Shown here: positions 8,742 through 17,284 of the stretch, piece by piece
How the letters are laid out: the number at the start of each line of letters is the position of its first letter
How positions within the stretch are numbered: position 1 is the stretch's first letter
From: Lachnospiraceae bacterium
Lineage (GTDB): Bacteria > Bacillota > Clostridia > Lachnospirales > Lachnospiraceae
NCBI GenBank assembly: GCA_016280395.1
Contig: JAEEGQ010000056.1
Location: 92,181 to 156,180 of the forward strand
DNA: 64,000 bases
Direction: 5' to 3'
The notes under the pieces: model-generated
What the model was told of the DNA's origin: nothing
The model's database searches: none
What the model saw: the letters and a program-made list of their open reading frames with translations, nothing else
Position numbers and translations under genes: made by a program

Positions 8742-10553
8742 TTAAGTGTCCGTCATCTGCGGTATAACGACGGAAACCTTTGTTCCGCTGCCTTTAACGC
8801 TGCTTATGCTTATCCCGTACTCGCTTCCGTAACTGAGCTTGATCCTGCGGTTGACGTTATACAGCCCGATACTGTCGGTCCTTTCCTCTCCTTCGTAGCT
8901 GTCCAGTCTCGCCTTAAGCTCCGCAAGTTCTTCTTCCCCGATCCCGTTTCCGTTATCGGAAATGTCGATGACAAGCTTCTTTTCGGAAGTAAACACGTCA
9001 ACACGTACCAATCCGCCTGACTCACGCCCTTCAAGACCGTGTATGATGGCGTTTTCCGCAACCGGCTGCAGGAGAAGCCCGAGCATCTTGTAATTCTCTG
9101 TCTTAAGCCCTTCCCCTACATTGATCTCGTAATTCACACGGTCGCCAAAACGCAGCTGCTGGATCTGAAGGTATACCCGAAGATGCTCAAGCTCCTTCTG
9201 GAGCGTCGTATCGCGGGTGCCCGTGTTTTCAAGCACATAACGCATGGATCTTCCGAGGAGGCGCGTTGCGTTTGCGACCTCGGTATCGCCGGCTGTAAGC
9301 GCCTTCATGCGGATAGTCTCAAGTGTATTATAGAGGAAATGAGGGTTTATCTGGCTCGAGAGCATCTTGAACTCTATTTCCTGCTGGTTGTTGCGTATTT
9401 CCTGTGCCCTGATCTGTGCCTCGTACTGTTCGGCTTCCATGCGCTGGATGTCATGGACCATCTTCTGAAGGTCGTTAAAGGCGTCGGCAAGCTCCACGCT
9501 TCCCCAGAGCTCCTTCTTCATATCGGCGTATTCTCCGCGGCTGGCCTTGCCCATTTCGTCACGAAGGCTCCGTACCTGCGTTGTGAACCTGCGGGTAAAT
9601 ATCGATATGATTATCAGAGGCAGTATGACGGCAAGTCCGAGTATGAGATAGCTGACCCTTACACCGTGCCGTATGCCGGTTATCGCTTCGGTATCATAGG
9701 AGATAAGGTACATCTTGTTTGACGAGCGCGAGATAGTGAGAGTATCAGCATTTACAAGCGCCGCTTTCCCGTTGAAATTCACCTGGCCCTCATACGTGAA
9801 ATACCTGTCATCATAGTCTATGTCGATCTCCGGACGTTTTCCGTAGAAGGCATTGGTGCTCGCAAAAGCGACCGTCTGGTCGTCAACGGAAATCATTGAT
9901 GTATATCTTGAACTTGTAAGACGGCTTGCAAGATACGAGTTTCTCACTTTTATCATTATGACCGCTTCGCCCTCGCCGCCCACAAGCACCATTTTACGCA
10001 CCAGCACCAGGTTCCAGGTCTTGTTGGTATTTCTGCTGTCAAGGGACTCGTAGGCCATAAAGAACGGCAGATACTGCTCCGAAGCCTTCTGGTACCAGTC
10101 GGAGTTTCTTACCTCGTCGGTTACCTTGTGGAACTGGCCGTAATCAACCATATCCTCGCGGTCAATATATACGTAGATAGTGTCAAGGCCCGCGTATCTT
10201 GCGGTATATTTGTCGAGGAGCGATGTCCTCGACGCTGCGACCACCATGTCCTGTTCACTCTCATAGGTGCCGTTCAGGAAGCTTATGAGACTGTCGTTGT
10301 ATACGATGCTGTCCGAAATGGTTATAAGCTGCGTCGTGATCTCATATATCGTCTGGCTTACGGCTTCGTTGTTGCTCGCAAGCAGGTCCGAATAGTATTT
10401 CTTCTGATTCGAGCTCACATTTGCGATAAGGAACGAGCCTATGAGCAAAAGGGGCAAAAAAACCGCAAGGCAATAAACCATAAGCAGCTGGCTGCTGATC
10501 TTCCACCTGCCTATTGCGTGTTTATTCCTGCGGTTTTCCGTATTATCTTTCAC
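8742..10553 (-). CDS. YesM-type sensor histidine kinase
   Basis: A 603-residue membrane kinase. TM helices at about 24-45 and 301-320 bracket an extracellular sensor domain, followed by a HAMP-like linker, the His_kinase family phosphorylation site QINPHFLYNT (H405) and an ATP-binding domain with ENAIIHG, DNGNGIG and GLYNVNRR. The start is GTG at 10553, and the upstream gene's TGA overlaps it by four bases (10550-10553). With no clear ribosome site, translational coupling is likely. It probably phosphorylates the YesN-type regulator at 339-1880 and controls the sugar importer at 2082-8591. Its linkage to plsC and the antiporter upstream is unexpected for a sugar sensor. Confidence 0.92.
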   Translation of the reverse strand: MKDNTENRRNKHAIGRWKISSQLLMVYCLAVFLPLLLIGSFLIANVSSNQKKYYSDLLASNNEAVSQTIYEITTQLITISDSIVYNDSLISFLNGTYESEQDMVVAASRTSLLDKYTARYAGLDTIYVYIDREDMVDYGQFHKVTDEVRNSDWYQKASEQYLPFFMAYESLDSRNTNKTWNLVLVRKMVLVGGEGEAVIMIKVRNSYLASRLTSSRYTSMISVDDQTVAFASTNAFYGKRPEIDIDYDDRYFTYEGQVNFNGKAALVNADTLTISRSSNKMYLISYDTEAITGIRHGVRVSYLILGLAVILPLIIISIFTRRFTTQVRSLRDEMGKASRGEYADMKKELWGSVELADAFNDLQKMVHDIQRMEAEQYEAQIRAQEIRNNQQEIEFKMLSSQINPHFLYNTLETIRMKALTAGDTEVANATRLLGRSMRYVLENTGTRDTTLQKELEHLRVYLQIQQLRFGDRVNYEINVGEGLKTENYKMLGLLLQPVAENAIIHGLEGRESGGLVRVDVFTSEKKLVIDISDNGNGIGEEELAELKARLDSYEGEERTDSIGLYNVNRRIKLSYGSEYGISISSVKGSGTKVSVVIPQMTDT

Positions 10554-11077
10554 TTCTTTTTAGTTTTTTCGGTTTTTGTCTCTTTTTCAAGCTTAACGGC
10601 TTTTTCCCTGAGTCTTGCAAGGAAGCCCTTCTTCTCGGGCTTCTGGTCAAGACCGCCTCTTGCGCCCTTAACGTCAATGATGTAAATACCGTTCATAAGG
10701 ACTTTTACCTCTTTTTTCACGGGAACAAGATCGTAGATCTTCTCATCAGCGATAAGACTCATTACCTTAGGGCCAACCTTTGCCTTTACTACAGGCACTT
10801 TGGCACGGCGCATGTACTTAGGCGTCTGATCGACCACCACCTGGGGAAGACCTGCGTCTTTAAGCGGCATGCGCTTTTTGTCGATAACAAGTATAGAATA
10901 GTTCTGTGCGCCTTCCCTTAATTGCGCCTGTGATTCCTCGGATTTCTTCTGAAGCTTTCTTCCGTAGATGGCAAGGGCGATAACGCCGCCCACCAGCAAT
11001 ACTGTTACAACGAGCAGAATAATCTGCCAGGGTTTCATTCCTCCCGCAAGAACCGCGGTGTAAAATGGATTGATCAT
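10550..11077 (-). CDS. Small single-pass membrane protein of unknown function
   Basis: A 175-residue protein with a short N-terminal segment, one hydrophobic helix (about 17-38) and a basic cytoplasmic part. The middle (about 60-145) is a compact, Val/Lys-rich region without a motif I recognise. The last 30 residues are almost all Lys, Glu and Thr. AGGAGG lies 6 bases before the ATG. The gene sits 32 bases after plsC, and its stop codon overlaps the kinase start, so it is translated together with the kinase. An accessory role in signalling or lipid metabolism would be a guess. Confidence 0.75.
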   Translation of the reverse strand: MINPFYTAVLAGGMKPWQIILLVVTVLLVGGVIALAIYGRKLQKKSEESQAQLREGAQNYSILVIDKKRMPLKDAGLPQVVVDQTPKYMRRAKVPVVKAKVGPKVMSLIADEKIYDLVPVKKEVKVLMNGIYIIDVKGARGGLDQKPEKKGFLARLREKAVKLEKETKTEKTKKK

Positions 11078-11109
11078 ATATTCCTCCTCTGATCAGCAAT
11101 TTTCTTTCT

Positions 11110-11835
11110 TTAATTTTCTTTGATCTCCTCAAGCGCCTTTGCAATGCGTTCTCTTGCGAGGATACCCAGGTGTTTTTGTTCTTCCCTTGAAAGCCCGCTC
11201 ATGATGATGGGCTCGCAGTAATGGATCCTGACTTTCTGCCCTTTAACTCTCGGCATATGGAGCTCAAATATCTCGTCGGTCTTCCAGATCGCCACAGGGA
11301 CTACCGGACATCCGGACTTTTCGGCCATCTTAAAGCTTCCTTCCTTGAAGGTAAGCATCTCGTCGCCATGATTCCTTGTGCCCTCGGGCATGATGCACAT
11401 GCTCGATCCCTGCTTTATGTTCTCTGTCCCGCGAAGGATCGTCTTGAGTGCCTGCTTTACATCGCTCCTGTCAAGGAAGAGACAGTTCAGCAGGATCATC
11501 CACCAGCTTAAGAACGGGATCTTCCTAACTTCTTTCTTTGCGATGATACCCGTAAGGTTCGGGACTGTGGTGTAGAACACCGGAACATCCGCGATGCTTC
11601 TGTGGTTTGCACAGAAAAGGACCGGTTCATCGGGAACGTTCTCAAGTCCGCTCTTTTCCACCTTTACACCCGCTGCCGCAAGAACGACCTTAAACCCGGC
11701 GCTGACGATAGGCTGGCCTATCTTTGCCGCCGTTTTGGGCGAGATCTTCCGGATCAGGAGTATCACAAGATACAGCGGAAAAGTCAGTATAAAGAACAGG
11801 ACAAGTGTCAAAAAGGTCAATATAAATCTGATCAT
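11110..11835 (-). CDS. plsC: 1-acyl-sn-glycerol-3-phosphate acyltransferase
   Basis: A 241-residue membrane-bound acyltransferase of phospholipid synthesis that converts lysophosphatidate to phosphatidate. It shows the catalytic NHRSIAD block (H78, D83), the substrate-binding PEGTRNHG block, and hydrophobic segments in the first 30 residues. Length and motif spacing fit PlsC. GGAGG precedes the ATG. The gene starts 12 bases after the antiporter stop, which suggests a common transcript with the antiporter, its PII-like partner and the small membrane protein downstream. Confidence 0.93.
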   Translation of the reverse strand: MIRFILTFLTLVLFFILTFPLYLVILLIRKISPKTAAKIGQPIVSAGFKVVLAAAGVKVEKSGLENVPDEPVLFCANHRSIADVPVFYTTVPNLTGIIAKKEVRKIPFLSWWMILLNCLFLDRSDVKQALKTILRGTENIKQGSSMCIMPEGTRNHGDEMLTFKEGSFKMAEKSGCPVVPVAIWKTDEIFELHMPRVKGQKVRIHYCEPIIMSGLSREEQKHLGILARERIAKALEEIKEN

Positions 11836-11847
11836 AACAATCCTCCG

Positions 11848-13017
11848 TCAGGCTATCTCCCCGGCTTTCTTAAGCGCAAGCTTTGTGATGACGGGGCCTG
11901 TGAGCTCGTAGATAACGGTACCGCAAAGGATGATGGTACGTATCTGCGGTCCGTACTGGGGTACAACCGACATCGCTGTTGTTGCAAGACCTATGGCTAC
12001 TCCGGCTTGCGGAACAAGAGTAAGTCCAAGGTATTTCTGAACAACTGCGGGCGCTTTGCTGATCTTTGCTCCGGCAAAGGCACCGAGCATCTTACCTGCC
12101 ACACGCATGATCACATAAAGGCCGCCGACAAGGCCTACCTTAGGCAGGATCGACAGATCGAGGGCCGCTCCCGAAAGGAAGAAGAACAGCATGAACAGCG
12201 GAGGCGTAAGCCGGTCCGTAAGCTCGAACACTGTCTCCGAAGCCTTCGAGAAATTGCAGAAAACTGCGCTTAGCATCATGCAGGCAAGGAGCTGTGACCA
12301 GCCAAGTATATCACAAATACCGATAGTTGCAAGTATAAATGCTATTGTTATGGCAAGACGGTTGCCGCGCCCCGTGAACCACTTGCAGAGCAGCACCATC
12401 ACCATTCCGAGCACCGCGCCGATACCAAGAGCTCCAAAGATCTCGGCAAGCGGCACAAGCACTGTATTTACAACAGAAAATCCGCCTTCGGACTCGATAG
12501 CCCTTGCAAGCGCAACCGAAAGCCCGAAGAACATGAGCGCGGCGGCATCATCAAGCGCAACGACCGGAAGCAGTGTATCCGTTACCGGTCCTTTAGCTTT
12601 GTACTGCCGGACAACCATAAGTGTTGCCGCAGGTGCCGTAGCTGCCGCGATAGCACCGAGTACTACGGAGAATGCGGCATCCTGTCCCGTAAGGATGAGG
12701 ACAAGATCGACCACGAGAACGGCCCCGAAAGCCTCGAGAACAGCGATTATAACAGGCGATTTCCCGACTTTTTTCAAAAAACTTATCCTGAATTCGGCGC
12801 CGATCGAAAATGCGATAAAGCCAAGCGCTATCTCAGGTATAAAGGAAAGCGTGTCTAAGGTATCTCCCGGAATTACCTTAAGACAATAGGGTCCAAATAC
12901 CAGACCCACGATCAAATACCCCGTAACATTAGGAAGTTTCACTACCTTCATCAGCTTGCTTATCAGCAGGCAAAGCATAAGCGCAAGCGCAAGATAAAGA
13001 TATATGTGATCATTCAT
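11848..13017 (-). CDS. Cation/proton antiporter, CPA2 (Kef/NapA-like) membrane domain
   Basis: A 389-residue polytopic protein with roughly twelve hydrophobic segments and the CPA2 layout: PNVTGYLIVGLVFGP in the first helices, then GAIAAATAPAATLMVV and a helix with ALDDAAALMFFG, where the Asp-Asp pair matches the ion-binding site of NapA-type exchangers. It lacks the C-terminal TrkA-N/RCK domains of Kef potassium systems. Its ATG overlaps the stop of the PII-like gene upstream by four bases, so the small protein is probably its regulator. The transported ion (Na+ or K+) cannot be read from the sequence. Confidence 0.9.
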   Translation of the reverse strand: MNDHIYLYLALALMLCLLISKLMKVVKLPNVTGYLIVGLVFGPYCLKVIPGDTLDTLSFIPEIALGFIAFSIGAEFRISFLKKVGKSPVIIAVLEAFGAVLVVDLVLILTGQDAAFSVVLGAIAAATAPAATLMVVRQYKAKGPVTDTLLPVVALDDAAALMFFGLSVALARAIESEGGFSVVNTVLVPLAEIFGALGIGAVLGMVMVLLCKWFTGRGNRLAITIAFILATIGICDILGWSQLLACMMLSAVFCNFSKASETVFELTDRLTPPLFMLFFFLSGAALDLSILPKVGLVGGLYVIMRVAGKMLGAFAGAKISKAPAVVQKYLGLTLVPQAGVAIGLATTAMSVVPQYGPQIRTIILCGTVIYELTGPVITKLALKKAGEIA

Positions 13018-13358
13018 TGTTGTCCGCCAAGTCCTTCCACGTATGTTATCGGCAGCGCGAACATGATGCCGGTGTTAGGCGCAGCGATGTCGCCTATCAC
13101 TTCCTTGATGACCTTTTTGGTGGTCTCAAGCTGTTCGTCTGTTTCCGCAAAAAGCAGCACTTTGCAGGTTTCCTTCTCCTCACCTGCAAGGATCCTGCGT
13201 AACGTGCCAAACATGGGGATGTCCTCCATGTTGGCGAGTTTCTCTGCCATTCCCGTCCCGTCAAGGATGGTGGCTCCGGTTATCCCGTTATTTGCCAGGC
13301 TGTGTACCAGCTCATCAAATATTTCGGTCCGCTTCAGTATCAGTACCAAAAGCTGCAT
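13014..13358 (-). CDS. PII-like protein coupled to the antiporter
   Basis: A 114-residue protein that starts with a beta strand (MQLLVLILKRTEIFDELV), continues with a helix and GITGATILDGTGM, and later has a second strand-helix unit (CKVLLFAETDEQLETTKKVI). This is the ferredoxin-like layout of PII/GlnB-family trimers, but the conserved T-loop tyrosine and the usual PII signature are missing. PII-like proteins next to Na+/H+ antiporters are a known pattern and are thought to bind nucleotide ligands. AGGAGG lies 5 bases before ATG. It overlaps the antiporter gene by four bases. Confidence 0.75.
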   Translation of the reverse strand: MQLLVLILKRTEIFDELVHSLANNGITGATILDGTGMAEKLANMEDIPMFGTLRRILAGEEKETCKVLLFAETDEQLETTKKVIKEVIGDIAAPNTGIMFALPITYVEGLGGQQ

Positions 13359-13370
13359 GATCTCCTCCTT

Positions 13371-13763
13371 TTACGAATCTTTACGTTTTTCAAGGATGCT
13401 CTTTTTCAGGGCATCGAAACTGATCTCACTCATGTCATGTTCTATGCGGCAGGCGTCTTTTTCGGCAGTCTCGCGCGGCACGCCGAGGGATTCAAGCCAC
13501 TCGGTAAGGATCATGTGGCGTTCATAGACCTTTTCGGCAATATCCCGCCCTTCATCCGTAAGAGCGACGATCCCGTCCGCAGACACGGTTACGAGCTTCT
13601 TTTCCCTCATGTTTTTGAGCGCAACACTAACGCTGGGCTTGGAAAATCCCAGCTCCCTGGCAATGTCGATGGCATGCGTGTCGGCTTTCTTCCGGGTAAG
13701 GAGCATGATGGTCTCGAGGTAATCCTCTAACGATTCTTCCGCTTTGTGTTGGATATAGAACAT
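13371..13763 (-). CDS. DtxR/MntR-family metal-dependent repressor
   Basis: A 130-residue protein starting at ATG 13763 (MFYIQHKAEES), preceded by AGGTG. The N-terminal winged helix (about 10-65: LEDYLETIMLLTR, then DIARELGFSKPSVSVALKNM) is followed by the metal-binding/dimerisation helices (ERHMILTEWLESLGV, ACRIEHDMSEISFDAL) with the Glu/His/Cys/Asp ligands expected for this family. There is no C-terminal SH3-like domain, as in MntR. It lies 10 bases after the GH18 gene and 12 bases before the PII-like gene. It may link metal levels to the antiporter, or may act elsewhere. Confidence 0.9.
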   Translation of the reverse strand: MFYIQHKAEESLEDYLETIMLLTRKKADTHAIDIARELGFSKPSVSVALKNMREKKLVTVSADGIVALTDEGRDIAEKVYERHMILTEWLESLGVPRETAEKDACRIEHDMSEISFDALKKSILEKRKDS

Positions 13764-13773
13764 ATTCACCTGC

Positions 13774-15522
13774 TTATCTGATGTATTCGTTAATGATGGG
13801 CCAGACTGCACTGTCTTCCTGGCCAAGACGCCATCCCGCCACGCCGGCCACACCGGCTTCGCTTATTTCCTTAAGCTTTGCGGTAACGGAGTCAACATCC
13901 TCCATCCATATCTTGTATGTTGTGTCACCTTCGTCGGAAGTGTAGTAATGCTGTGCTTCCGTCTCATACCAGTTGCCCTTCATGCTATGGGCCTGGATAA
14001 ACTTCTGTGCATCCCCCATGGACGCCGTATCGCTGTAGGTCTTATGGTTGCCGTCCGTAAGCTGTACCACGCGCCATATCCTTGTGTAGAAGGGCATTCC
14101 GATGACTACCTGGCGGGACGCCACCTTGTTCAGTGTATTTTCGAGCGCCGTCTTGACATATGTCAGGGATGCGACCGAACCGGCTTCGGTGCCCACGTAA
14201 TGCTCATCATAGGCCATGATCATGATATAATCCGCGTAACAGCTCTGTTCTGCGATATCGTAGAAGGAGTTGAAATCAAAGGGAACGTAGTTGTCGACGG
14301 AAAGGACAAGATCCTTATGCCTGCAGGCCACCGAAAGCTCCCTGATGAACTGGACATAATGGGAACCTTCTTCCTTCGTCAGGTTCTCAAAGTCGACATT
14401 GATGCCGTCAAAACCGTACTTGTCTGCGGCATCCGTAAGATTGCGGATGAGAGCCGCCCTCGCTTTTCTGTCCGACAGGAGCTTGCCCTCGTCTATGACA
14501 AGCTTGTTGGTGCCGGGGTTGAAATTGCTTACGAGCGCCCAGACCTTTATTCCCTTGTCGTGAGCCTTTTTAACGTAATCGGCGGAAGCCCTGTCCTCGA
14601 TGCCGCCCTTTTCGTCCTTGGTATTGAACCATGTGGGCGAAAGAACATTGACTCCGCTCACATTTTTCATAAGGTTTGTGATGTCGTTGTTCTTCTCTTT
14701 CGATACTACTATGTTCCATGCGAGCTTCACGGATTCGCCGAGACTGTTCTTTGCGTAGGAAGCCTCTCTGAAACCGCTCGTGATATCTTCAAAAGAAGCC
14801 TTTTCGAGGAACTTTTCGTCAACATAGGCAAGTACACCGTCCTCCGTCATCGCAAGGAGGAAACCGTTTCTGTTCGCGCCGTTTGAGTCCGTAAGCTCAA
14901 GCTTTGTTCCTGCCGGAAGCTCCCGAAGAACCTTTCCTTTAACGTTGCCTTCCGAACGGAGCTGTGTATCGGCCTTGACCTTTGTGAAAAGGTACTCCCC
15001 CCACTTCGAACGGATTATGGCCCTGTTCGGGTCAAGTACAGCAGTGACAGTCACATCAAGGAATTCCTTGACAAAATCATAGGCGATATACATCACCTTA
15101 TCGACTTCCCGGAGGATAATGTAATCAACCGGACATTTTATGCCGTCCGTTACCTCGTCCCCCTCTATGAAACCGTTCTCTGACACGTATTCCTTTTCGT
15201 CGGGGGCAATAAGACGGATCTCGTCGCCTGTTGTATAAATGAGCTTTTCCGTTCCCTTGTCCCAGTAGAACCTGTCGTTGTGCTTCTGCACATAATCAAG
15301 CGGAAGATAAACGCGCCCGTCAAGATAAGGGATCTCACGCTCGGTAAGGAGGCCGTTTTCTATCACTAACATCCTGTCGTCGGCAACTTCATAAAACTCT
15401 TTGATATCCATTGTCTCGACGCTGAGCGAATTCTTTTCCTTTATCCATCCCATCACGATATAAACCGCGATCCCAAGGAAAATCAGTATTACTATATAAT
15501 CTACGATAGTCTTTTTTCTCAT
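13774..15522 (-). CDS. GH18-family cell-wall hydrolase with SH3-like domain
   Basis: A 582-residue protein anchored by an N-terminal helix (about 8-27). Residues 40-170 resemble a copper-amine-oxidase-N/stalk-like module, about 175-240 a bacterial SH3 domain (LRSEGNVKGKVLRELPAGTK), and about 265-582 a GH18 barrel. The catalytic signature DGINVDFE is intact with the final Glu as acid. The barrel is closest in style to YaaH/YdhD spore-wall and wall-lytic enzymes rather than to true chitinases, so peptidoglycan amino-sugar cleavage is the likely reaction. A sigma-A type promoter lies 39 bases upstream. The spacing from GGGGAGA to ATG is long, and an in-frame TGA rules out an earlier start. Confidence 0.88.
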   Translation of the reverse strand: MRKKTIVDYIVILIFLGIAVYIVMGWIKEKNSLSVETMDIKEFYEVADDRMLVIENGLLTEREIPYLDGRVYLPLDYVQKHNDRFYWDKGTEKLIYTTGDEIRLIAPDEKEYVSENGFIEGDEVTDGIKCPVDYIILREVDKVMYIAYDFVKEFLDVTVTAVLDPNRAIIRSKWGEYLFTKVKADTQLRSEGNVKGKVLRELPAGTKLELTDSNGANRNGFLLAMTEDGVLAYVDEKFLEKASFEDITSGFREASYAKNSLGESVKLAWNIVVSKEKNNDITNLMKNVSGVNVLSPTWFNTKDEKGGIEDRASADYVKKAHDKGIKVWALVSNFNPGTNKLVIDEGKLLSDRKARAALIRNLTDAADKYGFDGINVDFENLTKEEGSHYVQFIRELSVACRHKDLVLSVDNYVPFDFNSFYDIAEQSCYADYIMIMAYDEHYVGTEAGSVASLTYVKTALENTLNKVASRQVVIGMPFYTRIWRVVQLTDGNHKTYSDTASMGDAQKFIQAHSMKGNWYETEAQHYYTSDEGDTTYKIWMEDVDSVTAKLKEISEAGVAGVAGWRLGQEDSAVWPIINEYIR

Positions 15523-15560
15523 TGAAAATCAAAAATCTCCCCGGTAAACATTTGATGATG

Positions 15561-15589
15561 ATTATACCACAAAAAGAAAGCCTCTGCAA
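15561..15589 (-). promoter_or_regulatory. Promoter of the GH18 gene
   Basis: Read on the minus strand: TTGCAG (15584-15589), 17 bases, TATAAT (15561-15566) with an upstream TG (TGGTATAAT). The -35 box sits inside the descending arm of the hairpin that ends the upstream kinase gene. Confidence 0.75.
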
Positions 15590-15648
15590 GATACAGTAAT
15601 GACGAACAAAAATATTGTCGGGGGGTCATCCGTATCCTGCAAAGGCTT
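15578..15648 (-). terminator. Long stem-loop ending the kinase transcript
   Basis: Arms at 15625-15648 and 15578-15603 pair over about 24 positions with a few wobbles and a small bulge, around a 21-base loop. On the minus strand the stem is followed by TTTCTTTTT. It is much longer than a usual terminator and overlaps the promoter of the next gene. Confidence 0.7.
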
Positions 15649-15698
15649 AAAGGTGAATGTCTGCCGTAAACCAAAGTGGTCTGATGTCGTGATGTATG

Positions 15699-17030
15699 CT
15701 ATTTTGCAGACAATATCTTACCGAACAGTTTTTCATTCTGTACGGTTGTTGTGAACGGATCGGGCGAAAAACCGAGCCATTCGTGATTAACGGAAAGATG
15801 CTTCATTCCTCCTTGTCCCGTTCTGTCCGAAAAGTTCTGCAAAAGCCACCAGCCTTTCGGATTTACGGCATGCTGCGTAAGGCGTTCCACACTGCCTTTT
15901 CTGTCCTCTCTCCATGGCGCCGAGTCAGTTACCACAAGCTTAAGCCCGCACCGCAGCAACTCCTGCATCCTGTTGTTTGAGCAGCATCCGAGATCGAGGA
16001 TGCAATGATCGTACATTCCGTTTTGCGCTTTCCCTGAAAGCAGCGGGTCAGCACAGGGGTAAACCCAGATACCCCGTATGCGTAAAGGTGAACCGTCAAG
16101 AGCTCTGTTCCCTTTGTTTACAAGACACGATAAGGCCTTTGTCTCCGAAAGATCCACAAGTGCCACCCTTCTGCCGAGCGAAGAAAGATAAGAGGCAAGC
16201 ATTACGGCTGTATGCGTTGTTCCTGCTCCGTGATGTGTTCCCGCAACACCCACGGTACAGGTACTATGCAGCTTTTTTTCCGCCTTTTTTCTTCCTTTTC
16301 CGCAGATATCCCGTTTAAACGCCTCAAAAGATGCGTACCTGCAGCCCGGATCTTCGTCCGTTGCCCTTTTTGCCGCAGCCCTGATCTTTTTCAGCAGATA
16401 CCGGGAAAACAGCCCATCCGGCTCATCAGCGCAGTCACAGAGCAGCTCCGCTATGCGGCCGGCAGCGTAGATATCGGTTGCACGGGTCCGCATTTCTCCG
16501 TTCTTTTGTTCCGGAGCCGCAAAAGAAGCACTTCCGAAGGAAGAAAGCCCCATGTTTTCTCTTGTCTCCGTAACCGCGGCGCCAAAATCTATGAGCCGCA
16601 GCCTCTGCCCGCAGACCATGATGTTCGACGGTTTAAGGTCACAGTGGACTATGCGGCCTTCCGGCGTATCAAGGGTTTCTAAGGCATCACAGAGCGACGA
16701 AAGAAAAGTGACAATAAGACGCGCCCCAAGCGGTCTCCCCGCTTCAAGCCACGCTTCGAGCGTCTCTCCTTCGATATGTTCTTCAACAAGGACTACGCGG
16801 TCCGATGAATCGTCAAGGTCGCAGAATACCGGGACAAAAGGACTGTTTAACCCCGAAAGCACCTTTGCCTCGTTATAAAGCATTTTGGCGGCTCCGGTTC
16901 CCTTCACGGCTTCTTTTACCAGCCTTCTTACCTTAAGCCTTTCATGTTCCGCTTCATAAACTTTTCGGGTGTCATCTTGATAATAGACCTGAATCTGCCG
17001 ATATTCTTTGTAGCATGATGATTCCTTCAT
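15699..17030 (-). CDS. Ser/Thr protein kinase fused to a ParA/MinD-like domain lacking the P-loop lysine
   Basis: The start is placed at ATG 17030 (MKESSCYK), because a TTGCAA-17-TATAAT promoter at 17068-17096 lies inside the longer frame. The product has 443 residues. The N-terminal half is a Hanks-type kinase: Lys in RRLVKEA, Glu in YNEAKVL, catalytic HCDLKPSN (Cys replaces Arg of HRD), DFG in LIDFGAA and APE in FAAPEQ. A basic linker leads to a MinD/ParA-like domain starting GVAGTHHGAGTTHTA, with VALVDL and HCILDLG as Walker A' and B strands. Both P-loop lysines are replaced (Thr, Gly), so ATP hydrolysis by this half is doubtful. There is no membrane helix. It may be a kinase with a localisation or scaffold domain; the target is unknown. 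Confidence 0.85.
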   Translation of the reverse strand: MKESSCYKEYRQIQVYYQDDTRKVYEAEHERLKVRRLVKEAVKGTGAAKMLYNEAKVLSGLNSPFVPVFCDLDDSSDRVVLVEEHIEGETLEAWLEAGRPLGARLIVTFLSSLCDALETLDTPEGRIVHCDLKPSNIMVCGQRLRLIDFGAAVTETRENMGLSSFGSASFAAPEQKNGEMRTRATDIYAAGRIAELLCDCADEPDGLFSRYLLKKIRAAAKRATDEDPGCRYASFEAFKRDICGKGRKKAEKKLHSTCTVGVAGTHHGAGTTHTAVMLASYLSSLGRRVALVDLSETKALSCLVNKGNRALDGSPLRIRGIWVYPCADPLLSGKAQNGMYDHCILDLGCCSNNRMQELLRCGLKLVVTDSAPWREDRKGSVERLTQHAVNPKGWWLLQNFSDRTGQGGMKHLSVNHEWLGFSPDPFTTTVQNEKLFGKILSAK

Positions 17031-17067
17031 GTGACTATCCGGACCTCGTTTTGTGTCTGTGATTGGA

Positions 17068-17096
17068 ATTATAGGCTGTTTTTGGAAATTTTGCAA
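17068..17096 (-). promoter_or_regulatory. Promoter of the kinase-ParA fusion gene
   Basis: On the minus strand, TTGCAA (17091-17096), 17 bases, perfect TATAAT (17068-17073). The start point would be about 30 bases before ATG 17030 and excludes the upstream ATG at 17114. Confidence 0.8.
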
Positions 17097-17193
17097 GACT
17101 TTTTCAATCGGCATTACGACGAAACAGCGCCCCCGAAATTGTGCATTTTGATACGGAAAAAACGCGGTTCCCGCAAAAACACAATTCCTTCAC

Positions 17194-17222
17194 TTGACTG
17201 TTTTATACTTTATGTGTATAAT
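17194..17222 (+). promoter_or_regulatory. Promoter of mecA
   Basis: TTGACT (17194-17199), 17 bases, TATAAT (17217-17222) with TG before the -10. This is one of the strongest sigma-A type promoters in the window and is divergent from the kinase promoter. Confidence 0.85.
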
Positions 17223-17284
17223 CCATTCACACGATAAAAGGTTTTCACCGGGCATGCCCGTACTATAAAAAGGAGATGATTCGC

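Noticed and set aside
17031..17114. Longer N-terminus of the kinase-ParA gene starting at 17114
   Set aside because: A TTGCAA-17-TATAAT promoter lies within it and no ribosome site precedes that ATG.
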